DNA of 64,000 bases from the NCBI GenBank assembly GCA_016713085.1, contig JADJPV010000001.1, forward strand, positions 682,001 to 746,000. The letters are read 5' to 3'. The notes beneath the pieces were generated by a model that saw only the letters and a list, made by a program, of their open reading frames with translations, was not told the DNA's origin and ran no database searches. The position numbers and the translations under genes are program-made. Below, piece after piece: positions 42,765 to 53,100 of this stretch (within the stretch, counting starts at the first letter, position 1; each line of letters starts with the position of its first letter). The DNA is from Chitinophagaceae bacterium (GTDB taxonomy: Bacteria; Bacteroidota; Bacteroidia; Chitinophagales; Chitinophagaceae).

Positions 42765-44165
42765 TCAGATACCTGTTTCAAAATGCAGTTCAGGAATTTC
42801 CACATCAGTAAATCCTTTTCGAATAAGCCGTTGTTGAAATGCCTGCTGCACTTCATATTCACCATGCACTAAAAATAATTTCTGCACCTGCTTTGTATCC
42901 TGGCAGGCAAGCCATTGACTCATATCTTCATAATCACCATGTGCACTCATGCTCCGGATCTGGCCGATCTCTGCATGCACTTCTTTTTCAACCCCAAATA
43001 TTTTCACTTCCTTTCTCCCGTCCAGTAATTTTCCACCCAATGAACGTGGTTCACAATACCCTGTAAGTAAAATTGTATTACGGCTGTTTTCAATTCCATT
43101 ATTGATATGATGCTTTACCCTTCCTGCATCAGCCATTCCACTTGCACTGATGACAACATATGGTCCGCTTCGGAAATTAAGCAGCTTTGATTCATTCACT
43201 GTTTTTACATATTTCAATCCCTTAAAACCAAAAGGATCACTGTCGCTCTTTAATATTTTCTGAATGCGGCTGTTGAACAGATCAGGGTAGCTTTTAACGA
43301 TCTGTGTAGCTTCAATGCTTAACGGACTGTCTACAAAATAATCCAGATCAGGCAAACGGCGTTCAAGTTCCAGCTGGTTTAAATCATATAAAATTTCCTG
43401 TGTGCGTCCAACACTGAACGCAGGAATAATCAATTTTCCTTTTTTCTCAAGACAAGCTCTGATAATCCATTTCAATAACTGATCGGGAGTTGACATTGCA
43501 TTATCATGCAAACTGTTTCCGTAAGTTGATTCCATAATAATCACATCTGCCTGTGGAAAAACTTCCGGTGATTTCAATATCACATCACGATAGCGGCCAA
43601 TATCACCTGAGAATGTGATACGTTTTGTTTTCCCATTTTCAGTGAGCTTTAAATGAACACAGGCGCTGCCGATGATATGACCAGCATCTGTAAACATTAC
43701 TTCAATTCCCTCATCGATCTTAAACCAGTTTCCATACTCAACATCTACAAAACGTTCTGCAGCTTTCTTTGCATCTTCAATTGTGTACAATGGTTTTAAA
43801 TAAGGCAGGTTTTGATTGGCTCTCCGTTTGTTCTCATACTTCACATCATCTTCCTGTATTTCTGCACTGTCTTCCAATAATACTGCTGTCAAACTTTGTG
43901 TAGCAGATGTGCAATAAATTTTCCCTTGGTAACCATCAGCACAAAGTTTGGGTATTAGACCGCTGTGATCAATATGTGCATGACTCAGCACCATATAATT
44001 AATGTCAGCAGGTTCAAAACCCCAGTTGCGGTTTAATGCATCGGTATCTCTTCCCATACCCTGGAACAAACCACAATCGAGTAATAATTTTTTCCCGTTA
44101 CTGAAAGTAATAATGTGTTTGCTTCCTGTTACACAACGGGCAGCACCGTGAAATGATAGTTTCAT
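42765..44165 (-). CDS. Beta-CASP family metallo-beta-lactamase (RNA-processing type)
   Basis: A 466-residue cytosolic hydrolase. The metal-binding HXHXDH motif is in LSHAHIDHSGLIP; other motifs include GDIGRYRD, the DAGHIIGSA His, the VISASGMADAGRVKHH beta-CASP motif and the terminal SAHGDYEDM. Family members process or degrade RNA, related to CPSF-73/Ysh1; bacterial homologues are endo- or exoribonucleases of uncertain targets. Length is normal. It is transcribed toward the end of the T9SS gene; the DUF4442 gene lies 81 bases upstream in the same direction. Confidence 0.9.
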   Translation of the reverse strand: MKLSFHGAARCVTGSKHIITFSNGKKLLLDCGLFQGMGRDTDALNRNWGFEPADINYMVLSHAHIDHSGLIPKLCADGYQGKIYCTSATQSLTAVLLEDSAEIQEDDVKYENKRRANQNLPYLKPLYTIEDAKKAAERFVDVEYGNWFKIDEGIEVMFTDAGHIIGSACVHLKLTENGKTKRITFSGDIGRYRDVILKSPEVFPQADVIIMESTYGNSLHDNAMSTPDQLLKWIIRACLEKKGKLIIPAFSVGRTQEILYDLNQLELERRLPDLDYFVDSPLSIEATQIVKSYPDLFNSRIQKILKSDSDPFGFKGLKYVKTVNESKLLNFRSGPYVVISASGMADAGRVKHHINNGIENSRNTILLTGYCEPRSLGGKLLDGRKEVKIFGVEKEVHAEIGQIRSMSAHGDYEDMSQWLACQDTKQVQKLFLVHGEYEVQQAFQQRLIRKGFTDVEIPELHFETGI

Positions 44166-44246
44166 AATAATGTGATAATTTGCTAATATGAAAATATGCT
44201 AATGAGCCGATGCTTTTATTAGCACAACAGCACATTAACGAATTAA

Positions 44247-44735
44247 CTAGTTGCTTTTTACTTTAAACGACCAGGTAATATAAAATTCGGCAACAATCTC
44301 ACCGGCTTTATTCTTCCCAACAGATTTTGCTTTGAAAGATTTTGCTTCACCTGTTGCAATTGCATCATCTACCAGCAACTCCAGTGCTTTTCCATCTTCA
44401 CAGGTAAAGGTTGTTACATCAACAGCTTTCTTAAAATAATTTGCCTCCAGGTTTACCACCAGCATGGAAACGGACGGCTTCTGTTCAATCACCTGCATTA
44501 AACCCAACACACCTGTACTCATTTCTGCTGCCATTGCAAGGCATGCGAAATAAGTGGAGCGAAATGGATTCTGCGAAAACCATTTGTAAGGAACAGTTAC
44601 CTCACATCTTTCTGCAGCAAGAGATTTGATACGAACGCCGCTAAAAAAAGCGGAAGGTAATTTCAACAGCAAAAACATCCTGCTTTTTAACGGATGTTTC
44701 ATTTGCTGTATAAACTTTCCTGCTCCGGTGTTCAT
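44247..44735 (-). CDS. DUF4442 hotdog-fold thioesterase-like protein
   Basis: A 162-residue protein with a hotdog-like pattern: a central helix (STYFACLAMAAEMSTGVLGL) and beta strands (RCEVTVPYKWFSQNPFR, SMLVVNLEANYFKKAVDVTTF, GEIVAEFYITWSFKV). This matches DUF4442, distantly related to acyl-CoA thioesterases. No catalytic Glu/Asp can be assigned with certainty, and the substrate is unknown. Confidence 0.75.
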   Translation of the reverse strand: MNTGAGKFIQQMKHPLKSRMFLLLKLPSAFFSGVRIKSLAAERCEVTVPYKWFSQNPFRSTYFACLAMAAEMSTGVLGLMQVIEQKPSVSMLVVNLEANYFKKAVDVTTFTCEDGKALELLVDDAIATGEAKSFKAKSVGKNKAGEIVAEFYITWSFKVKSN

Positions 44736-44746
44736 GAATACAATTA

Positions 44747-46371
44747 TTATTTCGACACTTCTACAATACAGGCAACCACATTATTTGCATCACCTGTTAC
44801 ATCAAAACGCAAAGCGCCTTTTCCTGTTGATGAATACCGCACGTTACGAATCAATGATGAGCCCAATGCGTTATTCAATCTTGCTGCATAATCAGAAGAA
44901 GGGTTGGCACTAATCTGCTGATTCAATTGATACCAATTCAATTCTTTTTTACTGATCACTACTGCAATTACATCTCTTGTACCGATACTGTCAGGTGTCA
45001 TGCTTTTATCTTTCGGAAACATCCGGTAGCCGGTAATACCGCAGAACGGAGAATATTTTGTTTTCGTTGGATCATCTGTTCTGGGATAAGGAAACAGGGT
45101 ATAACTTGTTCCATCAACTCTTTACCGAAAACATATACATAACACTCTGTTGTGTTTTTAATTTCCATTTTAAATTTTGTACCGGGACGAACGGGGGCAG
45201 TTGTCTCAAAACGGTTACCACTTCCTGCTCTTAATGGAATATAATCTCTGGCCACTGTTTTCTTTCCATCATACTCCACTCTTACCAAACCAATTTCACA
45301 GGCAAACTGTTGAACATCTTTATTACTTTGATGCATGGGATTTACACCATATGCTTCACGAACATAGAATTGAAAATCACCATAACGCACCCAGCCGAAT
45401 CCGTTAGTGCCCCATTCTTTTCCCCAGCTATTCATGATTAAAAAAGATCCGCCATATTTTGTATCATCATAGCCAACCACACACATGGCGTGACCGCCAA
45501 AGCCCATCATGCTTCTGTCGCCCTGTTCAGGAATCCAAACGTCCTGCCCCATCATTGGCTGCATAAAACTTTGTCCCACCATCATACCAATAACTACCGG
45601 TGCTCCCTGTGCTAAATTTTCTTTGATGGCACGCAGATCAACAGCATCATTTCGATCACCTAAACTCAAACGATTGAAACCACGCATACGATATTGTGCA
45701 GCTTCCTGTTGTAATTGTCCACCGGGCTGGCTTTGGCAATCCTGGTCATTATATGGAAACTCAGCATAAGGAACACCTCCCTGCTTGGTCATGAATTCCA
45801 TTGCACGGATAATATAAGAACCCTGGCAACCTTCCAACCCAATCTGGTTATACATAAAAGAAGGTGAGAAGGCTACATCATTTGGTTGCTTACCGGTTTT
45901 AGTTGCTTCCAAAATTGTATGTGCTGCAAATGCACTGCTCCATGCAACGCATGAACCCTGCGATCCCTGATTTTGTGGAGTTGGACAATATTTCTGAAGA
46001 TTCGCAGATTCAGGCAATGGGTTTTTTGTATTATCATCTGCCAATGGTTCATAGATCTCTGCTTTTTCAAATTGTTTGGGATCTAAAAAACCACCGGTTG
46101 CTAAATTGGCTATGTCTGAAATATTACAACCGCTGCGGCTTAAAAAGAAATAAGCACCAGCTGCAATCACCAGTAAAATGATAATTCCTTTTCCGCCTCC
46201 GCCACCTTTACCACGACCAAACAAACCTAATAAAAGAGGTAATAAACTGAGAAGCCCACCACCCCCTCCACCGCCGGGACCAGTTGGAAAGTTTCCACCT
46301 CCACCCCCAGAGTTGTCATTGTTGTATTGCTCCTGTTGATCCTGCGGATCATCTGTCATTCGGATTGGCAT
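44747..46371 (-). CDS. Papain-like C1 peptidase, membrane-anchored, glycine-rich N-terminus (frameshifted)
   Basis: About 541 residues after adding one G near 45111-45112 (GKELMG then TSYTLFPYPRTDD). The N-terminal 60 residues are low-complexity and very rich in Gly, followed by a membrane segment at about 62-78 (GIIILLVIAAGAYFFLS). The C1 domain has the catalytic Cys141 in NQGSQGSCVAWSSAFA (Gln135 forms the oxyanion hole), the His in GFGGHAMCVVGYDD and the Asn in IMNSWGKEWG. The C-terminal part (GTRDVIAVVISKKELNWYQL, ALRFDVTGDANNVVACIVEVS) is a beta-rich extension of unknown role. Predicted to face the periplasm as a type II membrane protein. Substrates unknown. Confidence 0.82.
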
Positions 46372-46544
46372 AGAAAAGTGTTTTTGTGCTGACTAAATGT
46401 AAGGGAATTTTTTCTGTGATGGAAAGAAGTCATTCAGAATATAAAAGTTGCATGGATTATAAAAAACACCAAGCAATGAACAAGGATTTGGCATTGCCGA
46501 ATAAGTGTTATAAAAAGCTGGCAAAAAACCGAGACTGATTCCAT

Positions 46545-46964
46545 TTACTTTTCATTTGGGAGAGAATCATGTAGTGCCTCCACAAATACATATCCTTCAG
46601 TATAAGATCCGCCAAAACGCCTTCCTCTATTGTAATAACTGACAATTTTTGCAAGGGTACTATCAGAAGTATAATCAATTACATAAACGGGATCATTTTG
46701 AGGCATCCCTTTTAATGGGAAATTAAATGAAGGATTTCCTCCTTCCTTCACCTTGGTATAATAGTCAAGGTACTCGTTTTTATATTTTAAATTTGAGATA
46801 AAGAGAACAGGGTTCGGAACACCTCGATAATTTTCATAAACGTAATGCTTTGGCAATCCCTTAATTCTTTCATTTCGTTTGGTAACATAGAGATGAGCCC
46901 CTACAAAATAAAGTATACCAATAATTATAAACCCAATAATAGAATTTGTTCTTTTCATTTTCAT
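46545..46964 (-). CDS. Hypothetical single-span membrane protein
   Basis: A 139-residue protein with one N-terminal membrane segment (SIIGFIIIGILYFVGAHLYV) followed by a soluble domain with aromatic and basic patches (HYVYENYRGVPNPVLFISNLK, YYNRGRRFGGSYTEGYVFVE). I do not recognise the family. It follows a decayed M20 fragment and lies in a small cluster of membrane proteins. The open frame is intact and the codon use looks ordinary. Confidence 0.6.
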   Translation of the reverse strand: MKMKRTNSIIGFIIIGILYFVGAHLYVTKRNERIKGLPKHYVYENYRGVPNPVLFISNLKYKNEYLDYYTKVKEGGNPSFNFPLKGMPQNDPVYVIDYTSDSTLAKIVSYYNRGRRFGGSYTEGYVFVEALHDSLPNEK

Positions 46965-46988
46965 ATGTCGCCAAAAAAATTATTATAA

Positions 46989-47042
46989 TTACGGCTCAAC
47001 CCTACTCCCCAATCACGCCATTATCGCAATACCAGCCTCAGT
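46989..47042 (-). pseudogene. Decayed duplicate of the M20 amidohydrolase C-terminus
   Basis: The 50 bases from 46991 match the end of the M20 gene at 47601-47650 at 42 positions. Read on the minus strand the copy is EAGIAIMA-stop-LGSRVEP-stop, against ENGIAMMAWLGSSVEP in the intact gene: the Trp codon TGG has become TGA. It lies directly downstream of the 47047-47349 gene and is not expressed as a protein. Confidence 0.75.
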
Positions 47043-47046
47043 GTAT

Positions 47047-47349
47047 TTACCTTTCGGTTTCGATATCAATTTTATGTATTTCTGAAGCAAGTTTTTTTTC
47101 CTCTTTCTCAATTCCATAAACTAAAATCAGCAATACTATGGCAAGAAGATTAAATACAATACTCACTTCATCGCTCAACTTGTTTAACCCATTGGAAAAA
47201 AAACTATCAATAGGCTTAATAAGAATCCGAAGCTTAATATCAGGCGTATCAGTAAATCCAACAGCAAGATAAGGCCCAAAATAATTTTTGAAAGAGAATC
47301 CCAACAAAACCAGTTGAATTGTCTGAATCCAAAGGCTAACCTTCATCAT
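47047..47349 (-). CDS. Hypothetical two-span membrane protein
   Basis: A 100-residue protein with two hydrophobic segments (LWIQTIQLVLLGFSF and IVFNLLAIVLLILVYGI) separated by a short loop (DTPDIKLRILIKPIDSF), ending in a charged tail (EKEEKKLASEIHK). The ATG overlaps the stop of the upstream small membrane gene by one base, suggesting coupling. Not recognised. Confidence 0.55.
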   Translation of the reverse strand: MMKVSLWIQTIQLVLLGFSFKNYFGPYLAVGFTDTPDIKLRILIKPIDSFFSNGLNKLSDEVSIVFNLLAIVLLILVYGIEKEEKKLASEIHKIDIETER

Positions 47350-47560
47350 TATTGCCCCTGAGTTACTTGTCGAAAATGCATACTTGTATCCTGAGAGAAT
47401 AAAAAGAAAATTACAATTACTGTAATCGTTGCAGGAATAAGGCTATATAAAAAACCAAGTACTCCTAAAGTAGTGAGAACGAAGTAGAGAGAAATCAACC
47501 CTCCGATTAAAAATAAAGACCTAAAAAATATCTAACTATTTTTATGCTGTTCTCTGACAT
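47349..47560 (-). CDS. Small hydrophobic membrane protein, about 70 residues (frameshifted)
   Basis: Too short to be listed by usual cut-offs. The ATG at 47560 opens MSENSIKIVRYF; the A6 run at 47523-47528 appears one base short, and the restored frame reads FRSLFLIGGLISLYFVL, GVLGFFIYSLIPATITVIVIF and SQDTSMHFRQVTQGQ to the stop at 47349. Two membrane segments are predicted. The coupling with the next gene (TAATG overlap) supports a real gene. Family unknown. Confidence 0.45.
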
Positions 47561-47598
47561 AACATTAATCAGTAATGAATGTGTTTTAATAGTAATCC

Positions 47599-48807
47599 CT
47601 ACGGCTCAACACTACTCCCCAACCATGCCATCATTGCAATACCATTTTCAAGTGCGTTTTCATCAATATTAAATGTTGGAGTATGCACACCGCTTGTAAT
47701 TCCTTTTTCTTTATTCATTACACCCAAGCGGTAAAAACAACCGGGAATCTGCTGGGTATAATAACCAAAATCTTCAGCACCCATTCTTAATTCTGTTTCT
47801 TCCACATGTTCTGCACCAAATAATTCAGCTGCCTTTGTTTTTGCAATTTCATTCAATGCTTCGTTGTTGTACACCGTTGGGTAACCCACATCAATATGCA
47901 GATCCAGTGTTCCACCCATACTTTCAACCAGTAAGGTTGCATTGCGGCGGATAAGATCATGTGCTTCAAAACGCCACACTTCATCCAAGGCACGGAATGT
48001 ACCCATAAGCTTAACTTCATTGGGAATTACATTGGTGGTTGCACCTGCATTAAACGCAGTAATGGAAAGTACAGAAGGATTATGTGGATTCCTGTTACGG
48101 CTGATGATCTGCTGCAGACTTACAACAAGATGCGATGCAATTAATATTGGATCAACTGCCTGGTGTGGAGCAGCAGCATGTCCGCCTTTTCCTTTCACCG
48201 TCATATATAATTCATCGGCACTGGCCATTACTTTTCCTGCACGGAAACTGAGTTGACCGATTTGCAAACCCGGATGAACATGCAACCCAAAGATGGCCTG
48301 TGGTTTAGGATTCTCCAGTACACCTTCTTTGATCATGATACTTGCACCGCCGGGATTCTTTTCTTCACCAGGTTGAAAAACCAGCTTCACTGTTCCTTCC
48401 CACTCAGTTTTTAATTCATTCAAAATTTTTGCAGCACCAAGCAGGCAGGTTGTGTGTGCATCATGTCCGCATGCATGCATCACCCCATCGTTTGTTGATC
48501 TATACAATACATTATTTTCTTCGAGGATTGGTAATGCATCCATATCTGCACGCAGGGCAATGACTCTACTTGATTTCTTGCCGCCTTCGCTAAAGCTTCT
48601 GCGGCCGAGGCCTTCAATTAAACCAACAACTCCTGTTTCTGCCATAATGCTGAACGGAATACCATACTCCTTTAATTTGCTTTGTACAAATTTTGAAGTT
48701 TCAAATTCCTGGTAACTGAGTTCGGGATTTGCATGCAAATGCTGACGCACTGCAATGAACTCATCTTTATATTTTTTTGCGAGGGATTGTATTTTGTCTT
48801 TGAGCAT
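47599..48807 (-). CDS. M20-family amidohydrolase (N-acyl amino acid hydrolase type)
   Basis: A 402-residue zinc hydrolase of the M20D group. Metal ligands are seen in HACGHDAHTTC, QPGEEKNPGG, FGLHVHPGL and RMGAEDFGYY; the dimerisation domain lies between. Start ATG at 48807 puts LKDKIQSLAKKYKDEFIAVRQHLHANPELSYQE near the N-terminus. Members hydrolyse N-acyl or amide groups from amino acids such as hippurate or indole-acetyl conjugates. The tail of this gene has been duplicated and decayed 600 bases downstream. Confidence 0.92.
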   Translation of the reverse strand: MLKDKIQSLAKKYKDEFIAVRQHLHANPELSYQEFETSKFVQSKLKEYGIPFSIMAETGVVGLIEGLGRRSFSEGGKKSSRVIALRADMDALPILEENNVLYRSTNDGVMHACGHDAHTTCLLGAAKILNELKTEWEGTVKLVFQPGEEKNPGGASIMIKEGVLENPKPQAIFGLHVHPGLQIGQLSFRAGKVMASADELYMTVKGKGGHAAAPHQAVDPILIASHLVVSLQQIISRNRNPHNPSVLSITAFNAGATTNVIPNEVKLMGTFRALDEVWRFEAHDLIRRNATLLVESMGGTLDLHIDVGYPTVYNNEALNEIAKTKAAELFGAEHVEETELRMGAEDFGYYTQQIPGCFYRLGVMNKEKGITSGVHTPTFNIDENALENGIAMMAWLGSSVEP

Positions 48808-48814
48808 AGAAGCG

Positions 48815-48822
48815 CAAAAGTA
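48815..48822 (-). promoter_or_regulatory. Candidate minus-7 element for the M20 gene
   Basis: TACTTTTG on the minus strand, 8 bases before the ATG, matching TAnnTTTG. No convincing TTTG partner upstream because the palindromic element begins there; this would give a very short leader. Confidence 0.35.
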
Positions 48823-48834
48823 CAACTTAACTTG

Positions 48835-48941
48835 GTCTGACGTCACCGTCTGACCCCTTACCTAAAACAGGTATGCCATACTTTGAAAGTATGGCATACC
48901 TATGTAAAAAATTAAGATTCCGTCAGACGTGGGCGTCAGAC
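48835..48941. repeat. Nested palindromic repeat element (REP/MITE-like)
   Basis: About 107 bases. The outer arms are GTCTGACGTCACCGTCTGAC (48835-48854) and its imperfect complement GTCAGACGTGGGCGTCAGAC (48922-48941); each arm itself holds two GTCTGAC units. Inside lies a 33-base palindrome, AGGTATGCCATACTTT, G, AAAGTATGGCATACCT (48869-48901), with perfect 16-bp arms. No T-run follows on either strand, so it is not a typical terminator. It fills the space between the SPOR gene and the M20 gene. Confidence 0.7.
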
Positions 48942-48947
48942 GGTAGA

Positions 48948-49391
48948 CTATCTTGAATCTTCCTTTTCTTTCTCCGGCTTTCCTTCAATATCGCTTGGTA
49001 TTACAAATACTCCGGCAGGAAACATGCGGGTCAATTCTTTTTTCAAATCATCTGCTTCGCCCTTCTCCACAAAATTGCCGATACGTATTTTGAAATAAGG
49101 AGCCTGGTACATTAAGTAGGTCCTGTGTTCGGGATAAGCAGACAAAAGTTTTGATTTTATTTTAAATGCCTGGGTGCGGTCGGTTGTATTCAACACCTGA
49201 ATGCGGTAGCCTTTTGTTGGCCGTTTTGAATCAGCTGCTTTTTTGTTGATCTCTGCTTTCTTTTTTGTGAGCAGATCAAGCCGGCTGTCTTTTACAACAT
49301 ATACTTCGTTACTGATGGTATCTGTTACCATTTGTGCGCTGGCAAATGCTGCCACGCCGACCATTAAACAAAACAAGCCAATCTTTTTCAT
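48948..49391 (-). CDS. SPOR-domain exported protein
   Basis: A 147-residue protein with a signal peptide (LFCLMVGVAAFASAQ) and a C-terminal SPOR domain (GYRIQVLNTTDRTQAFKIKSKLLSAYPEHRTYLMYQAPYFKIRIGNF; cited in parts), which binds denuded glycan strands at the septum. The middle is a basic linker (LLTKKKAEINKKAADSKR). Likely associated with cell division or envelope maintenance. The stop codon lies 7 bases from the edge of the palindromic element. Confidence 0.82.
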   Translation of the reverse strand: MKKIGLFCLMVGVAAFASAQMVTDTISNEVYVVKDSRLDLLTKKKAEINKKAADSKRPTKGYRIQVLNTTDRTQAFKIKSKLLSAYPEHRTYLMYQAPYFKIRIGNFVEKGEADDLKKELTRMFPAGVFVIPSDIEGKPEKEKEDSR

Positions 49392-49439
49392 AATGTAAGT
49401 GTTCTAAGTTCTTCCGGTCAGCAGGGAATTGAAATCATT

Positions 49440-50099
49440 TTATCCGTTCATGCTTTCTTTTACAATTGCTACACCTGCACTGCAACCAATCCTGTCGGCT
49501 CCCGCTTCAATCAATTGTTTGGCAAATGCATAGTTCCTGATTCCACCTGATGCTTTTATTTTTACAGTAGACGGTAAAGTCTTCCTCATCAGTTGCACGG
49601 CTTCCAATGTTGCACCCTTCTCTGCATAGCCAGTAGAAGTTTTTACAAAATCTGCGCCAAGTTCTGCATAGATCTCGCAGCAGCGGATAATTTCTTCATC
49701 GGTCAACACACCACTTTCGATAATGATCTTGATATGCTTATCCTTTTTATGTGCCATGGGGATGATAGTCTCCCCTTCATGCTTTACAAAATTCCAGTCA
49801 CCGTTTTTAATGGCTGAAATGTTTGCCACCATATCAATTTCATCCACACCATCAACAATAGCTAATAAGGTTTCCGTCACTTTTGCTTCAATAGCTGAAT
49901 AACCAAAAGGGAAACCTATTACAGTAGCTGTTTGTACGCCGCTGTCACCCGTCAATCCTTTTGCAAATTTTGTAAATGGAGGTGGGACACAAACAGCTGC
50001 GAATTTGTAGAGGGTTGCTTCTGTGCAAAGCTGTTCAATATCACTTACGAGAGTTGTCGGTTTCAGGATCGTATGATCGATGTATGATGCGATATTCAT
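49440..50099 (-). CDS. deoC: Deoxyribose-phosphate aldolase
   Basis: A 219-residue class I aldolase that splits 2-deoxyribose-5-phosphate into glyceraldehyde-3-phosphate and acetaldehyde. The Schiff-base lysine is Lys153 in FVKTSTGYAEKG; IDHTILKPTT at the start and KASGGIRNYAFA near the end are typical. Length normal. The start lies 51 bases downstream of the secA terminator. Confidence 0.95.
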   Translation of the reverse strand: MNIASYIDHTILKPTTLVSDIEQLCTEATLYKFAAVCVPPPFTKFAKGLTGDSGVQTATVIGFPFGYSAIEAKVTETLLAIVDGVDEIDMVANISAIKNGDWNFVKHEGETIIPMAHKKDKHIKIIIESGVLTDEEIIRCCEIYAELGADFVKTSTGYAEKGATLEAVQLMRKTLPSTVKIKASGGIRNYAFAKQLIEAGADRIGCSAGVAIVKESMNG

Positions 50100-50150
50100 G
50101 GAACAAATGTAATCAGTTAAGTATTATGTGGCAGTTCAATCAGCTGAAGA

Positions 50151-50170
50151 AAAACCTCCCGAAGGAGGTT
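50151..50170 (-). terminator. Rho-independent terminator of secA
   Basis: Minus strand AACCTCC, TTCG-like loop, GGAGGTT then TTTCTT, directly after the secA stop at 50177. Confidence 0.85.
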
Positions 50171-50176
50171 CATTAT

Positions 50177-53100
50177 TTATGCATCTTTTCCGTGACACTG
50201 TTTGTATTTCTTTCCGCTTCCGCAGGGACATGGATCATTACGGCCAATCTTTGGACCGGCGATAATCGGTTCCTGTTTTACATTCTCAGAAGGATCGTAA
50301 TAATCAGGAGTTTCCATCAGTTCGCCACTTCCGGCAGCCACCATTTCATCTTTCTTCTGACGCAGCTTACTCATATCTGTTTTCTGCTGACGTCCTTCAC
50401 GAATCTGCCCGCTGTTATTTTCTTCAACAGGTAATCCTGTATGAGCTAAGAAGGAAACAATATTTTTATTGATCTCGCTGTTGAGCTGTTCAAACAATGT
50501 ATATGCCTCCACTTTGTAAATCACCAATGGATCTTTCTGTTCGTAAGTGGCGTTCTGTACAGATGTACGCAGATCATCCATTGCACGAAGATGTTCTTTC
50601 CATCCTTCATCAATAAAGGCCAGTGTTGCTGTACGTTCCAGTGCATTCACCAACTCCAGACCTTTCGTATCAATAGTTTTCTGCATCGGTGTTAACACCT
50701 GCAAACCACGTTTACCATCGCTGAACGGAACAAATACATTTTCAATATGTGAACCCTGTGTATTCCGGATATTCTGGAAAACAGGTAATGCGTCTTTTTT
50801 CAATCCATCACATTTACGCAGGTAAGCAGTTTTTGCTTCTGTGTAAAGTGCCTGTGCCAATGAATTGCTGTCAGTTTTGTGCAGTTCTTCAGCAGTGATC
50901 TGTGTGTCAATTCCAAAGCTGATGATGCAGGCAAGTTTGAATCCTTCATGATCAGTTTGTTCTTTGAACGATGCAATCAATCCATCAGCAACTGTATAAA
51001 ATGCATTGTCAATATCCAGTGCCAAACGTTCACCGCTCAATGCATGATTACGTCTTGTATAAACAGCAGAACGTTGTTTATTCATTACATCATCATAATC
51101 AAGCAAGCGTTTACGGATACCAAAGTTGTTCTCTTCTACTTTCTTCTGTGCACGTTCAATTGATTTGGTGATCATGCTGTGCTGAATCACTTCACCTTCT
51201 TTGTAACCGAGTTTATCCATCATACCTGCAATACGGTCACTTCCGAACATACGCATCAAATCATCTTCCAGTGATACGTAGAATTGTGATGAACCGGGAT
51301 CACCCTGGCGACCGGCACGACCACGAAGCTGTCTGTCTACACGACGGCTGTCATGACGTTCCGTACCAAGAATTGCCAAACCACCTGATTCTTTTACACC
51401 TGCACCTAATTTAATATCTGTACCACGACCGGCCATGTTGGTAGCAATAGTGATTGCACTTGGCAAACCTGCTTCAGCAACAACTTGCGCTTCACGGGCA
51501 TGCTGTTTTGCGTTTAATACGTTGTGCGGAATTTTTTTCACCTGCAGCATCTTGCTCAGCAATTCACTTACTTCAACAGATGTTGTACCAACAAGCACAG
51601 GTCTTCCTGCTGCACGGAGTATTTCAATTTCTTCAATAACAGCATTGTATTTTTCACGCTTTGTTTTATAAACAAGATCCTGCCTGTCGTCACGGATCAT
51701 ATTCAGGTTGGTAGGAACCTTCACAACATCTAATTTGTAGATATCCCAAAACTCACCTGCTTCTGTTTCGGCAGTACCCGTCATACCACAAAGTTTGTGA
51801 TACATACGGAAGTAGTTCTGCAAGGTAATGGTAGCGTATGTTTGAGTAGCCGCTTCAATGTTTACATTTTCTTTTGCTTCAATTGCCTGGTGTAACCCAT
51901 CGCTGTAACGGCGGCCATCAAGGATACGACCTGTTTGTTCATCAACAATTTTTACCTGTCCATCCAGTACAACGTATTCAATATCCTTTTCAAATAATGT
52001 GTATGCTTTCAGCATCTGCAATACTGTATGAATGCGGTCTGCTTTTGCAGAATATTCAGATAAGAACGCTTCTTTCTTTTGTAATTTTTCAGTGGAAGGA
52101 ATATCACTCTTATCCAGTGTTGCCAGTGAAGTACTGATATCAGGCATTACAAAGAAGTTTGGATCTTCATTGTTATTGGTGAGCTGGGTTAATCCCTTAT
52201 CGGTAAGATCAACTGAATTACTTTTTTCATCAATATGAAACAGTAACCCTTCATCCACCCTTGGCATTTCTTTCTGCTGATCAGCGAGGTAATAGTTTTC
52301 TGCTTTCTGCAATTTCACTTTAATACCCGGCTCACTTAAATATTTAATCAATGGACCATACTTTGGTAAAGCCCTCCATGCACGCATCAATGCCAGGCCA
52401 CCTGTTTTTGGATCATCATCACCATCCGCAATTGACTTCTTTGCTTCATTTAAATATTGCTGAGCTAACCGCTTCTGTTCATCGATCAGCTTTTCAATAC
52501 GGGGTTTCATATTCTGAAACTGCTGTTCGTTGCTTCCTGTTCCAACAGGGCCAGCAATGATCAATGGTGTACGGGCCTCATCAATTAAGATACTATCCAC
52601 TTCATCTACCATGGCAAAATGCAGTTTGCGCTGCACTTTTTCAGTTGTGTTCACCACCATATTATCACGGAGATAGTCAAAACCAAATTCATTGTTGGTC
52701 CCATATATAATATCAGCCGTGTATGCTTTTCTTCGCTCATCACTGTTTGGCTGATGCTTATCAATACAATCAACAGTTAATCCTAAAAATTCAAAAATAG
52801 TTCCGTTCCACTCACTGTCACGACGTGCCAGGTAATCATTCACAGTTACAAGATGAACACCTTCACCAGCCAATGCATTTAAGTAGGCAGGTAAGGTTGA
52901 TACCAGCGTTTTACCTTCACCGGTAGCCATCTCTGCAATTTTCCCCTGGTGCAATACGCTACCACCAATTAACTGCACATCATAATGCACCATGTTCCAG
53001 GTTACTTCCGAACCACCGGCCATCCATGATTTTTTATAATACACCTGGTCGCCCTCAATTCGCATGTGCGGTCTTTTAATTACCAGGTCTTTATCAAGCT

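Noticed and set aside
48869..48901. The 33-base palindrome as a transcription terminator
   Set aside because: No run of T follows on either strand.
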